The notes under the pieces were generated by a model. That model made no database searches and had not been told where the DNA came from. It saw nothing but the letters and a program-made list of their open reading frames with translations. Positions 9,412-20,159 of a DNA stretch of 64,000 bases are shown piece by piece; within the stretch, counting starts at the first letter, position 1, and each line of letters starts with the position of its first letter. This stretch comes from Haematococcus lacustris (lineage: Eukaryota > Chlorophyta > Chlorophyceae > Chlamydomonadales > Haematococcaceae). Position numbers and translations under genes: made by a program. The DNA lies in the NCBI GenBank assembly GCA_030144725.1, contig JASKMD010000005.1, forward strand, positions 5,319,212-5,383,211, in the 5' to 3' direction.

Positions 9412-9800
9412 CGATGGCATCGCACGAGGTTACCCATACTCGCAGCCGCATCTAGCCCATACTCGCAGCCACATACTCGGCAATCAACCTCGCGGCCACA
9501 CAGCTGGTCCACAGATGGCATCGCACGAGGTTACCCATACTCGCAGCCACATCTAGCCCATACTCGCAGCCACATACTCGCAGCCACATACTCGGCAGCC
9601 ACATCTAGCCCATACCTCGCGGCCACACAGCTGGTCCAGGAGCGCAGAAGCATACCTGCGAGGCAGCTCGGTGCGAGGATCTCACCTCGCAGCCAGCCTC
9701 GCAGCCATTTTCCTCGCAGCCAGCCTCGCAGCCAGTTTCGCAGCCAGCCTCGCAGCCAGCCTCGCAGCCAGCATCGCAGCTGGCCTCGCGGCCAGTTTCC
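9412..9800. repeat. CTCGCAGCCA minisatellites
   Basis: A roughly 100-bp tandem duplication (GATGGCATCGCACGAGGTTA at 9412 and again near 9514) built from CATACTCGCAGCCACAT units, followed at 9690-9790 by 12-bp units close to CCTCGCAGCCAG. Frames running through it are repetitive and not considered genes. Confidence 0.8.
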
Positions 9801-10049
9801 TCGCAACGATTCTCCGCAATGAATCGCAAGCATTGATGCACCAACGCGAGGCAGGTGCAACGTGTTGTCGCAGCCAAGAGGCCAGAAGGACCATGGTAAG
9901 AGCTTAGGACCAAGGTAAGAGCTTAGAAGGAGCTAGCATTGCGCAGCATAGCCCTTAGTATCCAGCCTAACCGCTACCACACCTGGTTGCTGCAGGCCTT
10001 ACAATCACGCCTAGTACCTCCCTGTTCACCACCCCCTCCCAGTCCCCCT

Positions 10050-10081
10050 CACCACCACCACCACCACCACCACCACCACCA
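10050..10081. repeat. (CAC)n microsatellite
   Basis: About ten CAC triplets. Confidence 0.9.
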
Positions 10082-10127
10082 TTTCATCACCTCCCACAAC
10101 GTTCCCACTGTTGCCTCCCTTGTGTTG

Positions 10128-10698
10128 CAGCCCAGCCCAGCCCAGCCCAGCCCAGCCCAGCCCAGCCCAGCCCAGCCCAGCCCAGCCCAGCCCAGCCCAG
10201 CCCAGCCCAGCCCAGCCCAGCCCAGCCCAGCCCAGCCCAGCCCAGCCCAGCCCAGCCCAGCCCAGCCCAGCCCAGCCCAGCCCAGCCCAGCCCAGCCCAG
10301 CCCAGCCCAGCCCAGCCCAGCCCAGCCCAGCCCAGCCCAGCCCAGCCCAGCCCAGCCCAGCCCAGCCCAGCCCAGCCCAGCCCAGCCCAGCCCAGCCCAG
10401 CCCAGCCCAGCCCAGCCCAGCCCAGCCCAGCCCAGCCCAGCCCAGCCCAGCCCAGCCCAGCCCAGCCCAGCCCAGCCCAGCCCAGCCCAGCCCAGCCCAG
10501 CCCAGCCCAGCCCAGCCCAGCCCAGCCCAGCCCAGCCCAGCCCAGCCCAGCCCAGCCCAGCCCAGCCCAGCCCAGCCCAGCCCAGCCCAGCCCAGCCCAG
10601 CCCAGCCCAGCCCAGCCCAGCCCAGCCCAGCCCAGCCCAGCCCAGCCCAGCCCAGCCCAGCCCAGCCCAGCCCAGCCCAGCCCAGCCCAGCCCAGCCC
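10128..10698. repeat. (CCCAG)n pentamer tract, about 114 units
   Basis: About 570 bp of uninterrupted CCCAG. The minus strand is the G-rich one (CTGGG). Being a pentamer without stops, it is open in all six frames. Confidence 0.98.
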
Positions 10699-10767
10699 TC
10701 CCCTCCCTCCCCCACCACCACCTCCTTCATCACCCTACCACAAGAAGCAGGTGCATGGAGCGCAGGA

Positions 10768-10883
10768 GGGCGGGGCGGGGCGGGGCGGGGCGGGGCGGGG
10801 CGGGGCGGGGCGGGGCGGGGCGGGGCGGGGCGGGGCGGGGCGGGGCGGGGCGGGGCGGGGCGGGGCGGGGCGGGGCGGGGCGG
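10768..10883. repeat. (GGGGC)n tract, about 23 units
   Basis: A pure GGGGC tract 70 bp after the CCCAG tract. The G runs could form quadruplexes on the plus strand. Confidence 0.98.
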
Positions 10884-11618
10884 CTCCTGGCTGCTTCTGG
10901 CTGCTGCCGCCTTGCCTACGCCGCTGCCGCTTTGCCTGCAATCACCAAGCATGCTACACATGTGATGCTCATGGTTAAGGCTGCAACCACACTGCTAGCA
11001 AGCATGGAGGCATAGTTGCAACAGCCTGTGCTGATGCCACACACATGTTGCTTTGCGTCATGCCATATAGCATCTGAACGCAATCAACATAGCACTCCCG
11101 GGCTTTCCTTGCTTCCCTTGCTCCTCCACTCTGGGGTACGGGCTCCGAGCTTCTCTTGGGTTGCGCCTCCTAGCTGTTTGCTACTCCTAGTTGCTGCTCT
11201 TGGCGTCTGATAATGGCTGCTCCTCCGACCTGCACTTGCACAAGCAACGCATGACACATTGATGTTATGCGATCGCACCTGTGTAGTCTTTGTGCATTCT
11301 CTTGCTTCCCTTGCTCCACTTATCCGCGCCTCCCTTGCTCCTCCGATCCCACTGCTTATCGCCGCGCCTCCTGGCTACGACTTGTGCGTGCTTGTTGATC
11401 CTGAGTACCTCTACCTCCTAGTCGCGCCTCCTCTTTGTGACTGGTCGCGGATGGCTGCGAGGCTGAGTCTTATGGTGGCTAGGATGGGGGGCTACTTCGC
11501 GAAACCGCGACTCTAAGCCTAGTTGTGAGGCTACTCGTAGCTGATCGTGGCTCCTTTGAGGATTGGGCGTAGTATGCATGCGGTTTGGCTGCATGGTACT
11601 TCAAATGCCAAGGTGTGC
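10884..11618. other. No gene recognised
   Basis: Mixed sequence with loosely repeated CTTGCTTCCCTTGCTCC motifs at 11105-11130 and 11295-11340. No protein-like frame. Confidence 0.4.
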
Positions 11619-12355
11619 GTCTGTACAGATAGCGTAAGGGGGCATCTGTACAGATAGCGAGGTGTGCGTCTGTACAGATAGCGACCGTCATCATCTGTAC
11701 AGATACTCCGCCAATAATCTGTACAGATGCTCCCTTTCGCTATCTGTACAGATAACTATTTTAGCATCTGTACAGACGGACCTTTGAATATCTGTACAGA
11801 TAACACTTGTCGACATCTGTACAGATGTTACCCTTGCTATCTGTACAGAATTATTTTTTGCGGTATCTGTACAGATGCCAATTTACAATCTGTACAGATG
11901 CTAAAATTCGCCATCTGTACAGATAAACACCCCATGCATCTGTACAGATGCACCTATAAGTATCTGTACAGATAGCACTTGTCGACATCTGTACAGATGC
12001 TACCCTTGCTATCTGTACAGATTTAATTTAGGGGCATCTGTACAGATAATTATAGGTGTATCTGTACAGATGCTTTAAATCGCCATCTGTACAGATAAAT
12101 ACCCCCGGCATCTGTACAGGTAACCTCTCAAAATCTGTACAGATGTTACCTTAACGCTATCTGTACAGATTTACCTATAAATATCTGTACAGATTCACGT
12201 ATCTGTACAGATATCCCAAAAAAATCTGTACAGATGACAACAAATGGTATCTGTACAGATGCAAGGAAGGCATCTGTACAGATGCCGCATATCCTTGGGG
12301 CCATCGACATGCATCTGTACAGATGGCGGGCCCATTAGACGGGCATCTGTACAGA
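11619..12355. repeat. Interspersed palindrome array ATCTGTACAGAT
   Basis: About 30 copies of the perfect 12-bp palindrome ATCTGTACAGAT separated by non-identical spacers, mostly 10-14 bp, for a period of about 24-25 bp. Spacers recur as a higher-order pattern about 170 bp apart: AACACTTGTCGAC near 11805 and AGCACTTGTCGAC near 11971; GCTAAAATTCGCC near 11898 and GCTTTAAATCGCC near 12072. The last three spacers are longer and unique. The period, palindromic unit and eukaryotic context argue against CRISPR. Confidence 0.93.
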
Positions 12356-12589
12356 TTCCCAAAAAGGGGGGGGTACCTCGCGCGCGGATTGTTGTATCTT
12401 CGCAACCGCTGCGAGTTAGGACTTCATTCAAGAGCGAGGTCTCCCTTAAACTCAACGCTCTATCGTCCTATCGGAGCAGAATGTCCTTCCGATGCGAAAA
12501 TTCTTCCGATGTCCTTCCGATGCAAAAAAGGCCCTCGCGTCGGCCTTATTTATCGTGAGTGCTGCCAGCTCTACATCTCCCTACTCTAA

Positions 12590-12905
12590 TGGTGAGTGCA
12601 TCTAGTACCCATGTCCAATGTTTGCTTCGTTACACAAATCGTCACATCATTGCCGCAGGTCTTGTGCGCCTACACTGTCACGGCGCAGCCGCTGCCTTTA
12701 ATCTTACAGTGTGAGCGGCATGTCCACTTAGAAATGTCCAACGCACTTCCTACTATCCACACTCTCGCACAGCAACTGAGCCCAGGTTTAGAACGGGACC
12801 CTCGGGAGTCGAACCCGAATGGTGAGCTGGTAGCAGCCCACCACTGACCTCCTCAGTCACTCTGCTAAAGTGTGGTTTACGGATACGCATAAGCGCACCG
12901 TCACA
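12590..12905 (-). repeat. 3' LTR of the chromovirus (inner end defined)
   Basis: On the minus strand the polypurine tract AAGAGGGGGAGGAA (12906-12919) is followed by TGTGACGGTGCG, the start of the LTR at 12905. Within 35-120 bp of the start are three potential hairpins in tRNA order: ACTGA/TCAGT, GTGGGCT/AGCTCAC and the T-arm TCGGG-TTCGACT-CCCGA, then GGGTCCCGTTCTAA. The outer end was not located; 12590 is nominal. Confidence 0.65.
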
Positions 12906-12919
12906 TTCCTCCCCCTCTT
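12906..12919 (-). promoter_or_regulatory. Polypurine tract of the chromovirus
   Basis: AAGAGGGGGAGGAA on the minus strand, immediately before TGTGA of the 3' LTR, about 200 bp after the chromodomain stop. It would prime plus-strand DNA synthesis. Confidence 0.8.
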
Positions 12920-13117
12920 AAGAGATCCGTTCCGCCAAGGTACCTGGGGTAGCCCAGAGCACCGAGACTCGCAGTCTATAGAGACCACTGACATACAGGC
13001 TGACCCATAAGGGTACCAGCCACCCACAGAAAACACATGCATCACCATAAGGTGCCACATGGGGACCATGGTCATAGGACCAGGCCAGGTGACATAGGTC
13101 ACGGAGACATTTACACA

Positions 13118-14563
13118 TCAAGGCAGGTTATGCACAGCCTTGTACCTAGACAAGATCTGGGGAGCACCAGCCAGCATAGCCTCTGGCTCCCAGGTGTTGT
13201 AGGTATCATCGTAGCCTGTCCACTTGACCAGGTACTCCATGCGCTTCTTGAAACGTACCTGCCTGTGGTTCAGCAGGCTATGCACTTCATAGTGAGGTGC
13301 ATCTTCCAGCCACTCCATTACAGGAGGGGGGTGAAACCCCTGGCTGCCAGTGTACTTCTTCAGAAGTGACACATGGAACACAGGATGTAACCTGCTCATG
13401 GTGGGAGGTAACTCCAAGCGGTAGGCAGCCTCACCTAGCTTGCCTGTGACCTTGAAAGGCCCTACATACCTAGGCAAGAACTTACGTGCTCTGCCAGGTG
13501 CATTGCGCAGGTTCTTGGTGCTCAGCAGGACGCTGTCACCTACGCTGAACGTGACATCACGCCTACGCTTATTCGCATACCTTTGTTGGCGGTCCTGAGC
13601 CACCCTCATGCACTCCTGAGCATGCTTTACCTCATGCTCCCACTTCTTGGCGAAGCTCTCAGCGGAGGGAGATAGGCACGGCCTGGGCAGCTTATGCAGC
13701 ACAGGTGTAATGGGTGACTGTCCATAGTTCACCAGGAATGGTGTGGACTGAATAGACTCTTGCCATGAATTATTAATAGCAAACTCGGCAAAGGCTAAAT
13801 GCCTAGGCCAATCTTCTTGAGTAGGTAGGATATAATGTCTAAGCATTTCTTCCACAATCTGGTTTGTACGTTCAGTCTGACCATCTGATTGAGGATGATA
13901 CGCGGTGCTGAAAGCAGGGTCTACGCCTATCAGCTTTCTGACCTCAATCCAGAACTGGTTGTTAAAGGTTGCACCACGATCAGAGATGGTTACTTTAGAC
14001 AGGCCATGGTATTTAAATACATGGTCAATGTATAATTCAGCAAATTCTTTAGCATCCATGGCTTCAATGCATGGGATTAAGTGAACCATCTTTGATAGAC
14101 GATCCACGACCACACAGATAGAATCATAGCCATGCACACCGACTGGAAGCTTAACCACCAAATCCATGGTGACAGATTCCCAGCGGTACCCCGGTATAGA
14201 CAGGGGATTAAGCAGCCCACCAGGTACCTGGCGTGACGCTTTGTTTCGTTGGCATGCATCACAGTTAGTCACATAGTGTCTAACGTCAGCACGCATGGTT
14301 TTCCACCAGAACACCCTACGCACACGTTCAAGGGTTTTGGTGATGCCCACATGGCCAGCATACTTAGCATCATGCATTTCGTGCAAGATATGCTCTCGTA
14401 GCTGGATGTCATTAGGAACTATAATAGTACCTTTATCAAGGTGTCGCCACAGACCCTCCTGGGTCATTTCCCACTCCTCATGAGGCTCAGCAAAGGCAGG
14501 ATCAGTGCTATAGGCACTAATTAGCCAATCTGAGAAGTAACCTGAGAAGGGTGACCAGGACAC
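13118..14563 (-). pseudogene. pol: Chromovirus integrase with chromodomain
   Basis: A 481-codon frame. The N-terminal zinc finger uses His near residues 64 and 71 with Cys101 and Cys104. The catalytic core has Asp134 (VTMDLVVKLP), Asp195 (ISDRGATF) and Glu231 (SDGQTERTN), with 35 residues between the last two. A GPY-type module (PRYVGPFKVTGKLGEAAYRL) precedes a chromodomain near residues 425-475 (YLVKWTGYDDTYNTWEPE). The chromodomain would direct integration to modified histones. All catalytic residues are present, but the frame is shifted relative to the RNase H frame around 14521-14563, so it cannot be made from an uncorrected Pol reading. Confidence 0.93.
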
Positions 14564-15045
14564 TCAGGGACCTGTGCCTCACAGTCATTAGAGACCGGGT
14601 CAGCCCACCTTAACCGCTTAGGCTCTGATGGCTTTAGAGCATCATCAGAGTCAGCATCATGGTCAGGGTCTGATCCAGCGGCAGGCTGCTGTTCGCTGCC
14701 CCCGCTGCCGCTGCTCAACGGTGTACCCGCACCGACGTCCTCCCCCTCCTGTAATCTCCGCTTCTGCTGCCTGGTCGTCACCAGGATTTTGTCAGTATCA
14801 GTCTTAGCCGTCGCTGAAGTTACTGGAATACGTGACAGTGGATCGGCAGGATTAGTGTTGCCAGGTAGGTATTTAATGGTGTAATTAAATCGGGATAAGA
14901 ACTCCAACCAGCGGCTCTGCCTACGGGACAGTGTAGACTGCGTAGGTAGGGCCTCTAGAGGGCGGTGATCAGTAAACAGGGTAAATGGCACACCTTCGAG
15001 GTAGCACCGCCACTGTGTACACGCAGCAATAATGGCCAAAGTTTC
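14521..15045 (-). pseudogene. pol: Chromovirus RNase H, rear part
   Basis: Continues in the same frame as the RT segment directly after an amber codon at 15046-15048. The segment LAIIAACTQWRCYLEG ... LFTDHRPLEAL and RQSRWLEFLSRF is the typical end of gypsy RNase H. A Ser/Asp/Glu-rich tail follows, and the frame stops at 14521 without reaching integrase. Confidence 0.88.
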
Positions 15046-17040
15046 CTATTCCCCAGTGGTATAATTCATTTCAGCTTTTGACAGCTTACGTGAGTAATAT
15101 GCCAGGGGGTAACCAGCCTGTGTCAATACTGCGCCAACTTCAAAGGGCTTGGTTATATCAGGCAATCGGAGCATAGGCACCTTCATAATAGCCTGCTTTA
15201 GAGCGTTGAAAGCATCTAACTGGGGTTTAGGCCATTGCGCCCATTTAAAAGATTTGCCTTCAGGGCCAGTTAAATTAGTAAGTGGAACAGCAATGGAACT
15301 GAAATTACGCACAAATTTACGTACATAATTAGCCATGCCAAGGAATGACTGCAACGCTGTCAGGTTCGTAGGAACAGGCCAGTCTTTGATGGCAGTCACC
15401 TTGCTGGGGTCTACAGCTACACCATCTTTAGAGATGATGTGCCCCAGGAAAGGTAGAGACTCTTTCATGAATTCACATTTGGATAATTTAGCAAAATACT
15501 TATGTTGTCTTAGCAAACTGAATATTTCACGAAGGTGTGACAGGTGCTCCTGGATAGACTTGGACATGATTAGAATGTCATCAAGATATACCAGAGCACA
15601 CCGGTCAATCACCGTGGCAAAGGCCTGGTTGATTGCCCGTTGAAATGTAGCAGGAGCATTGGTTAAACCAAAGCATAACACTTTATACTGATAGTGTCCC
15701 ATGGGCGTCCTAAACGCAGTTTTAGGAATATCTTCATCAGGTATCCTGAGTTGATGATAGCCAGCCTGGAGATCCAGGGAGGAAAATACAGTCATACCTG
15801 ACAATTTATCAAATAAATCATCAATTCTGGGAAGAGGGTACTGATCACGTATAGTGAGCTTGTTTAGCTGGCGGTAGTCTACGCACATGCGTAGCTCACC
15901 GGACTTTTTCTTTACAAAAAGAACTGGTGCTGCAAATGGGGAAGAGCTAGGCTCTATCAGCCCTTTGGACAACATGTCAGTGACCTGTTTTTTAACTTCT
16001 TCCTGTTCTGGCTGGCTCATCCTATAACTGGGCCTGGCAGGAGGTTTAGCACCATCCTGCAGGGGTATAGAGTGCCCCACATCACGTGCAGGAGGCAACC
16101 CAGTGATAGGCTCAAACACATCAGAGAACTCCATAAGGAGACTCTTTAACTGTGCCGCCTGCTCAGGGGGAACACCAGGTGGGTCTTGCAGGTTCTCATA
16201 AGAGACCAGTGCTACCACACCTGTGCCTCCATCTTTGAGCCACTTAGCAGCCGTCTTGGCAGACAGAGGGGTATAAACCACCTCAGGGCCGGGTACTAGG
16301 AAACCAGGAGGAATAGCATAGGCTTCTTTTACAGGTTTTACAGTTTGTAGAGACTCAACTGTACAGTTAACTGACCCCTTCTTGCTTACCGCTGAAGGTA
16401 GTAAGGTAGGCTGGCCCCAAGGGGTCCGCAGGGTGAGAGACTTGTCGACATAGTCAAGCAAGGCCCCCTGCACAGTCAGCCAGTCAGCACCAAGCAGAAT
16501 GTCATACTCATGTACCAGCTCTGGCATCACAGTCAAGGTGCAGAAGCAGCTAAACTGTTGGATGGACAAGTGCACTTTGACATATTGTGTACAGTACACT
16601 GATTGATTATTAGCTACCTCATAACGAAGTGCCACAGGGTAATCATGCAGTCTCAACTTGTGTGTAGACACAAATGCTTCACTGATGAAGGAGTCATCAG
16701 CGCCACCATCAGCAAGACAGAAGCATGCATGCTGACGGTCAAGGGTGCCAGCAAATCTGAATCTCACCTTGCCATCACGTCCCACCATACCCAGCACATG
16801 TGCCTGTTGATGCTGAGCCACAGGGGGAACAACAGTCTTACATGGCACATCATTCAAAGCAGGACTACACAGTCTTGCTGACAGGGCAGGCAAAGGATCT
16901 ACAGGGCAGGCGAGCAAAGGAACTGTTGTTGAGTTGGCCACAGGCACACTCACACTCTTAGCTCCTACAACAGCAGCATCATGCAACAGTTGTTCAGATT
17001 GAACCACAGCACAGTCCTGGCTGGCTGGCTGGGCAACACC
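15046..17040 (-). pseudogene. pol: Chromovirus protease, RT and start of RNase H
   Basis: The protease has LADGGADDSF near residue 100 (numbered from the Met at 17007) and a downstream HEYDILLGADWL flap-to-end segment. The middle Asp-Ser/Thr-Gly is replaced by Asp-Gly-Gly, which is unusual. The RT has CVDYRQLNKLT, SSLDLQAGYHQL, FGLTNAPATFQ and the catalytic YLDD. RNase H starts as PFEV then jumps to GAVLTQAGYPLAYYSRK. The usual stretch with the first catalytic Asp (TDAS type) is missing, an in-frame deletion of about ten residues. The frame ends at the amber codon 15046-15048, within NYTTGE-stop-ETLAII, where a Gln codon is expected. It lies in the same frame as Gag, separated by one TAG at 17041-17043. 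Confidence 0.92.
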
Positions 17041-17159
17041 CTAGCGGTTGGCCTGGATACGGCCACGGTCCTGATGACCACGGCGCATGCCCTGGTTCCT
17101 AGGCTTAGCAGCCTTGGCTGGGGGCTGGGGCTCTGGCTCCTGGTCTGACTCAGAAGCGC
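17041..17159 (-). CDS. gag: Chromovirus Gag, C-terminal end (cut by gap)
   Basis: The last 38 codons of Gag, acidic then basic (ASESDQEPEPQPP ... RNQGMRRGHQDRGRIQANR), ending in TAG. The basic end fits RNA binding. The remainder is in the 500-N gap, and nothing beyond 17660 resembles Gag. Confidence 0.7.
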
Positions 17160-17659
17160 NNNNNNNNNNNNNNNNNNNNNNNNNNNNNNNNNNNNNNNNN
17201 NNNNNNNNNNNNNNNNNNNNNNNNNNNNNNNNNNNNNNNNNNNNNNNNNNNNNNNNNNNNNNNNNNNNNNNNNNNNNNNNNNNNNNNNNNNNNNNNNNNN
17301 NNNNNNNNNNNNNNNNNNNNNNNNNNNNNNNNNNNNNNNNNNNNNNNNNNNNNNNNNNNNNNNNNNNNNNNNNNNNNNNNNNNNNNNNNNNNNNNNNNNN
17401 NNNNNNNNNNNNNNNNNNNNNNNNNNNNNNNNNNNNNNNNNNNNNNNNNNNNNNNNNNNNNNNNNNNNNNNNNNNNNNNNNNNNNNNNNNNNNNNNNNNN
17501 NNNNNNNNNNNNNNNNNNNNNNNNNNNNNNNNNNNNNNNNNNNNNNNNNNNNNNNNNNNNNNNNNNNNNNNNNNNNNNNNNNNNNNNNNNNNNNNNNNNN
17601 NNNNNNNNNNNNNNNNNNNNNNNNNNNNNNNNNNNNNNNNNNNNNNNNNNNNNNNNNNN
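17160..17659. other. Assembly gap, 500 N
   Basis: Exactly 500 undetermined bases, a conventional placeholder; real size unknown. Confidence 0.99.
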
Positions 17660-19300
17660 AACAGCAGGGGCATGCGGGTTGCATGCAGCTTAGGTAGGCA
17701 GGCAGTGGAGGGGCAGCGGCAGCCAGGCAAGACAACAGTATACACTCAGGGCTGCAGTGGCAAACGCAGCAGGGATAGAGTATCAGAGAAAGGCATGCTT
17801 TGCTTATCGACAGGGAAGAATATGTCCATGCTTGTGCCTACTGGTGCTTGTGCAGATGCCCGCCCAAGGCGCATGATGTGATGGTGGCAGCAGTGGGTGA
17901 GGCGGTGCTAGCAGCAGCAGCAATGGTGGCAGCAGTGGCGGCAGCACAACAGGAGTAGGCCCTTGTAACAACGATGGCAAGCACAGAATGGATAGGCAGA
18001 TAGTGGGGGACAGGGGCAGCACCAGTGGCGCAGGGGCAGCACCAGTGGCAGAGGCGAGAGAGACATCAACAGGCGTCGACAGCGGCAGTGGCGGCAACAG
18101 CGGCAGCAGCGGCGGCAGTTGCGGCAGGAGCAGCGGAAATGTCGATGCAAGTCAGCAGTGTCGGCAATCTTCTAGAAATGTCCAGGTACACATGTCTCGT
18201 GCTAGCCTGTGCTTGTGCCTGCGTGTTCCTATCTGTGTGTCCCATCATGTGTGCCTATCTGTGTGTCTATTCCCAGCACAGCATTCCCAGCACAGCACAG
18301 CCAGGAGCGGCAGCCAGGCGTTGTCGGGGTGTTTGGCCAGCCTGCCCATTTCTAGTCATGCATGTCCTTGTTTGTTGATCACAAGCGTGCCCCTTGCTTG
18401 CTGCAGGTGTAACAGTCACATAGCCCCTTCCCCCTTCCTACCCATCACCAACACCTCCAAGTCTCCTGCGCCCCCACTTCCCCACTTCCCCTCACCTCCC
18501 CCCGGACATCGTGGTCCCCTCCCTACCCTACCCAGCAGCCAGGAGGAAGCCCTCTCTTGTCCCTCTTCTCCCTGCCCAATCTCATTCCTCTTCTTCCTCT
18601 CCTGCCTGCCCTGGTCAACCGCCTGGCTAACCGCCTGCCGGCAAGTGGCTGACACCCAGCCCAGCCCAGCTGGCCTCCTGCCCCTTGGCTTCTTGCTCCT
18701 TCCCTCTGCTGTCCAACCACTACCACCAAGTCCCCCACCCCAGCGGGCAGCCTAGAGCTAGTAGTAGCCCTCTTCTCCCTGCCCCTTCTCATTCGTCCCT
18801 TTCTAGCTAATCGCCTGCCGGCAAGTGGCTGACACCCAATACCCAGCCTAACCTCCTCCCTCATGTGCATGCCCCTTGGTTGCAGGTCTGATGGGCACCT
18901 CCTCTCCCCTTCCTTTCTACCATTTCCCCCTTACCTGCCACAACACAGCCTCTGCTTAGCCTAGCCCGGCTCAGCCCTACTGGCCACCTGCCCCTTGGCC
19001 CCTGTGGGACAAGTGAAAACAATTGCGCTATGTATGTCTTGGGCTTCTTGACTTCCTTGCTGTGTGGATAATAGCACCCACAGATGATGACGAGACATTG
19101 GGCTGCTTGGCTTTGTGAATGGCATTGAAAAGGATTGGGGTGATGTGTGTCATGTACTTGCCATGCATCATAACTTTGGCTCCTGTAAGATCATGTTGAG
19201 TATGCAACATCATGTTGATGCAAGCGTACGTTACACAGCCTTGAAGTCTCAATGATACCTAGTCTTCTAATGTAATAGTGGGAGGGTAGGATGTTTTGTG
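17660..19300. other. No gene recognised; low-complexity DNA
   Basis: GGC/CAG-rich stretches (17880-18150) and pyrimidine-rich stretches with repeated CTGACACCCAGCC-type motifs (18420-18960). Long frames here are repetitive on both strands. No splice-consistent model or domain was seen. Confidence 0.45.
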
Positions 19301-19544
19301 TAAAGCTGACAACCGGTTAGTGCATGGATGGCCCGCTTGTACGGATAACCCATCTTCGCAACGTTCTCGTGTTCTTGCCCTTGCTAGCATAACCCTTACC
19401 AAGCCTTGATGTAATGCACTACTCACGAGACGCAAGTGATAGCATGGTTTGCAGCTGCAAGCCTGATACCCCTAGTGTCGCCCTCATGCACCGACCACAT
19501 GCACACACTACATTGTTATGGATGCGTCTCCAGGACCTAGCTGT

Positions 19545-19965
19545 GTGTTGTTGTCCATGCAAGGGGCATAACGCGCACCACACCCTAGCATGTGGCTGGA
19601 TCACTGCCAGGCCTGCACTTGCTAGGCATGACCGTGATGCTTACATGTAAAGGGGGTATGTAGCGGGTGGCTACCACGTTTGCAGCATCAGCGCATCACC
19701 GCGTGGTGGTGTTGTCCATACAAGGGGCATGTTGCGCATCACACCCTAGCAGAAGGCTGGATTTGGTGAGCCTCCACTATAGGGTACCATCCGTAGTCTA
19801 GCGAGGATGTGCCACATTGGGTGTGGATCACTGCCAGGCCTGCACTTGCTAAGCATGACCGTGATGCATACATGCAAAGGGGGTTGGAACAGGTGGCTAC
19901 CACGTTTGCGGCCTTGGCGCATCACCGCGTGGTGGTGTTGTCCATACAAGGGGCGTAGGTATCAT
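19545..19965. repeat. Tandem duplication of about 165-230 bp
   Basis: The block GATCACTGCCAGGCCTGCAC ... GTGGCTACCACGTTTGC ... GCATCACCGCGTGGTGGTG occurs at 19600-19715 and 19827-19940, and the linker TTGTCCA(T/A)(G/A)CAAGGGGC occurs three times. Confidence 0.8.
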
Positions 19966-20159
19966 TTGAGTAAGAGGATACACGGCTAATGACCACCACC
20001 GTTTTCTTCATTACATCTTGACCATTCACAGCTTACAATTCACGTTGTGTGGCATGGAACTGAACGGACGCTCAGGACAGCCTCTTGAAAGCTTTTGTAC
20101 CATGCAACATTCTTCTCAGATGGGCTCTGACTGCACTGATGGGCTCTGACTGATGGGCA

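Larger units (their letters stand above)
12590..17159 (-). mobile_element. Decayed Ty3/gypsy chromovirus, 5' part in gap
   Basis: Order on the minus strand: Gag C-terminus, protease, RT, RNase H, integrase, chromodomain, polypurine tract, LTR. Integrase after RNase H plus a C-terminal chromodomain make it a Ty3/gypsy chromovirus. It has an amber codon between Gag and Pol, a second amber codon and an in-frame deletion within RNase H, and a frame change before integrase. The 5' LTR and most of gag lie in or beyond the gap at 17160-17659. Confidence 0.93.

Noticed and set aside
8820..9420. Cys-Arg-His-Leu-Gln-Tyr repeat frames on both strands
   Set aside because: Direct translation of the 18-bp palindromic satellite; similar peptides appear on both strands because the unit is a palindrome.
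9406..9913. Ser/Ala/Cys-rich repeat frames near 9.4-9.9 kb
   Set aside because: Translations of the CTCGCAGCCA minisatellite, open on both strands.
11619..12355. CRISPR array
   Set aside because: Units are 12 bp, spacers are 10-14 bp and recur in higher-order blocks, there are no cas genes, and the setting is an intron-bearing nuclear genome.
12785..12870. Functional tRNA gene on the minus strand
   Set aside because: The T-arm is good but the acceptor stem does not pair and the anticodon-like loop has six bases; it lies within an LTR. Kept as a tRNA-like module only. The same holds for 1149-1229.
16965..17745. Frames running through the first run of N
   Set aside because: Undetermined bases provide no stops; only the sequence outside the gap was interpreted. 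The same applies to 33390-34258.
18025..18755. Possible gene in 18.0-18.8 kb
   Set aside because: Frames are Ser/Gly/Pro low-complexity on both strands, with no domain and no consistent splice sites.
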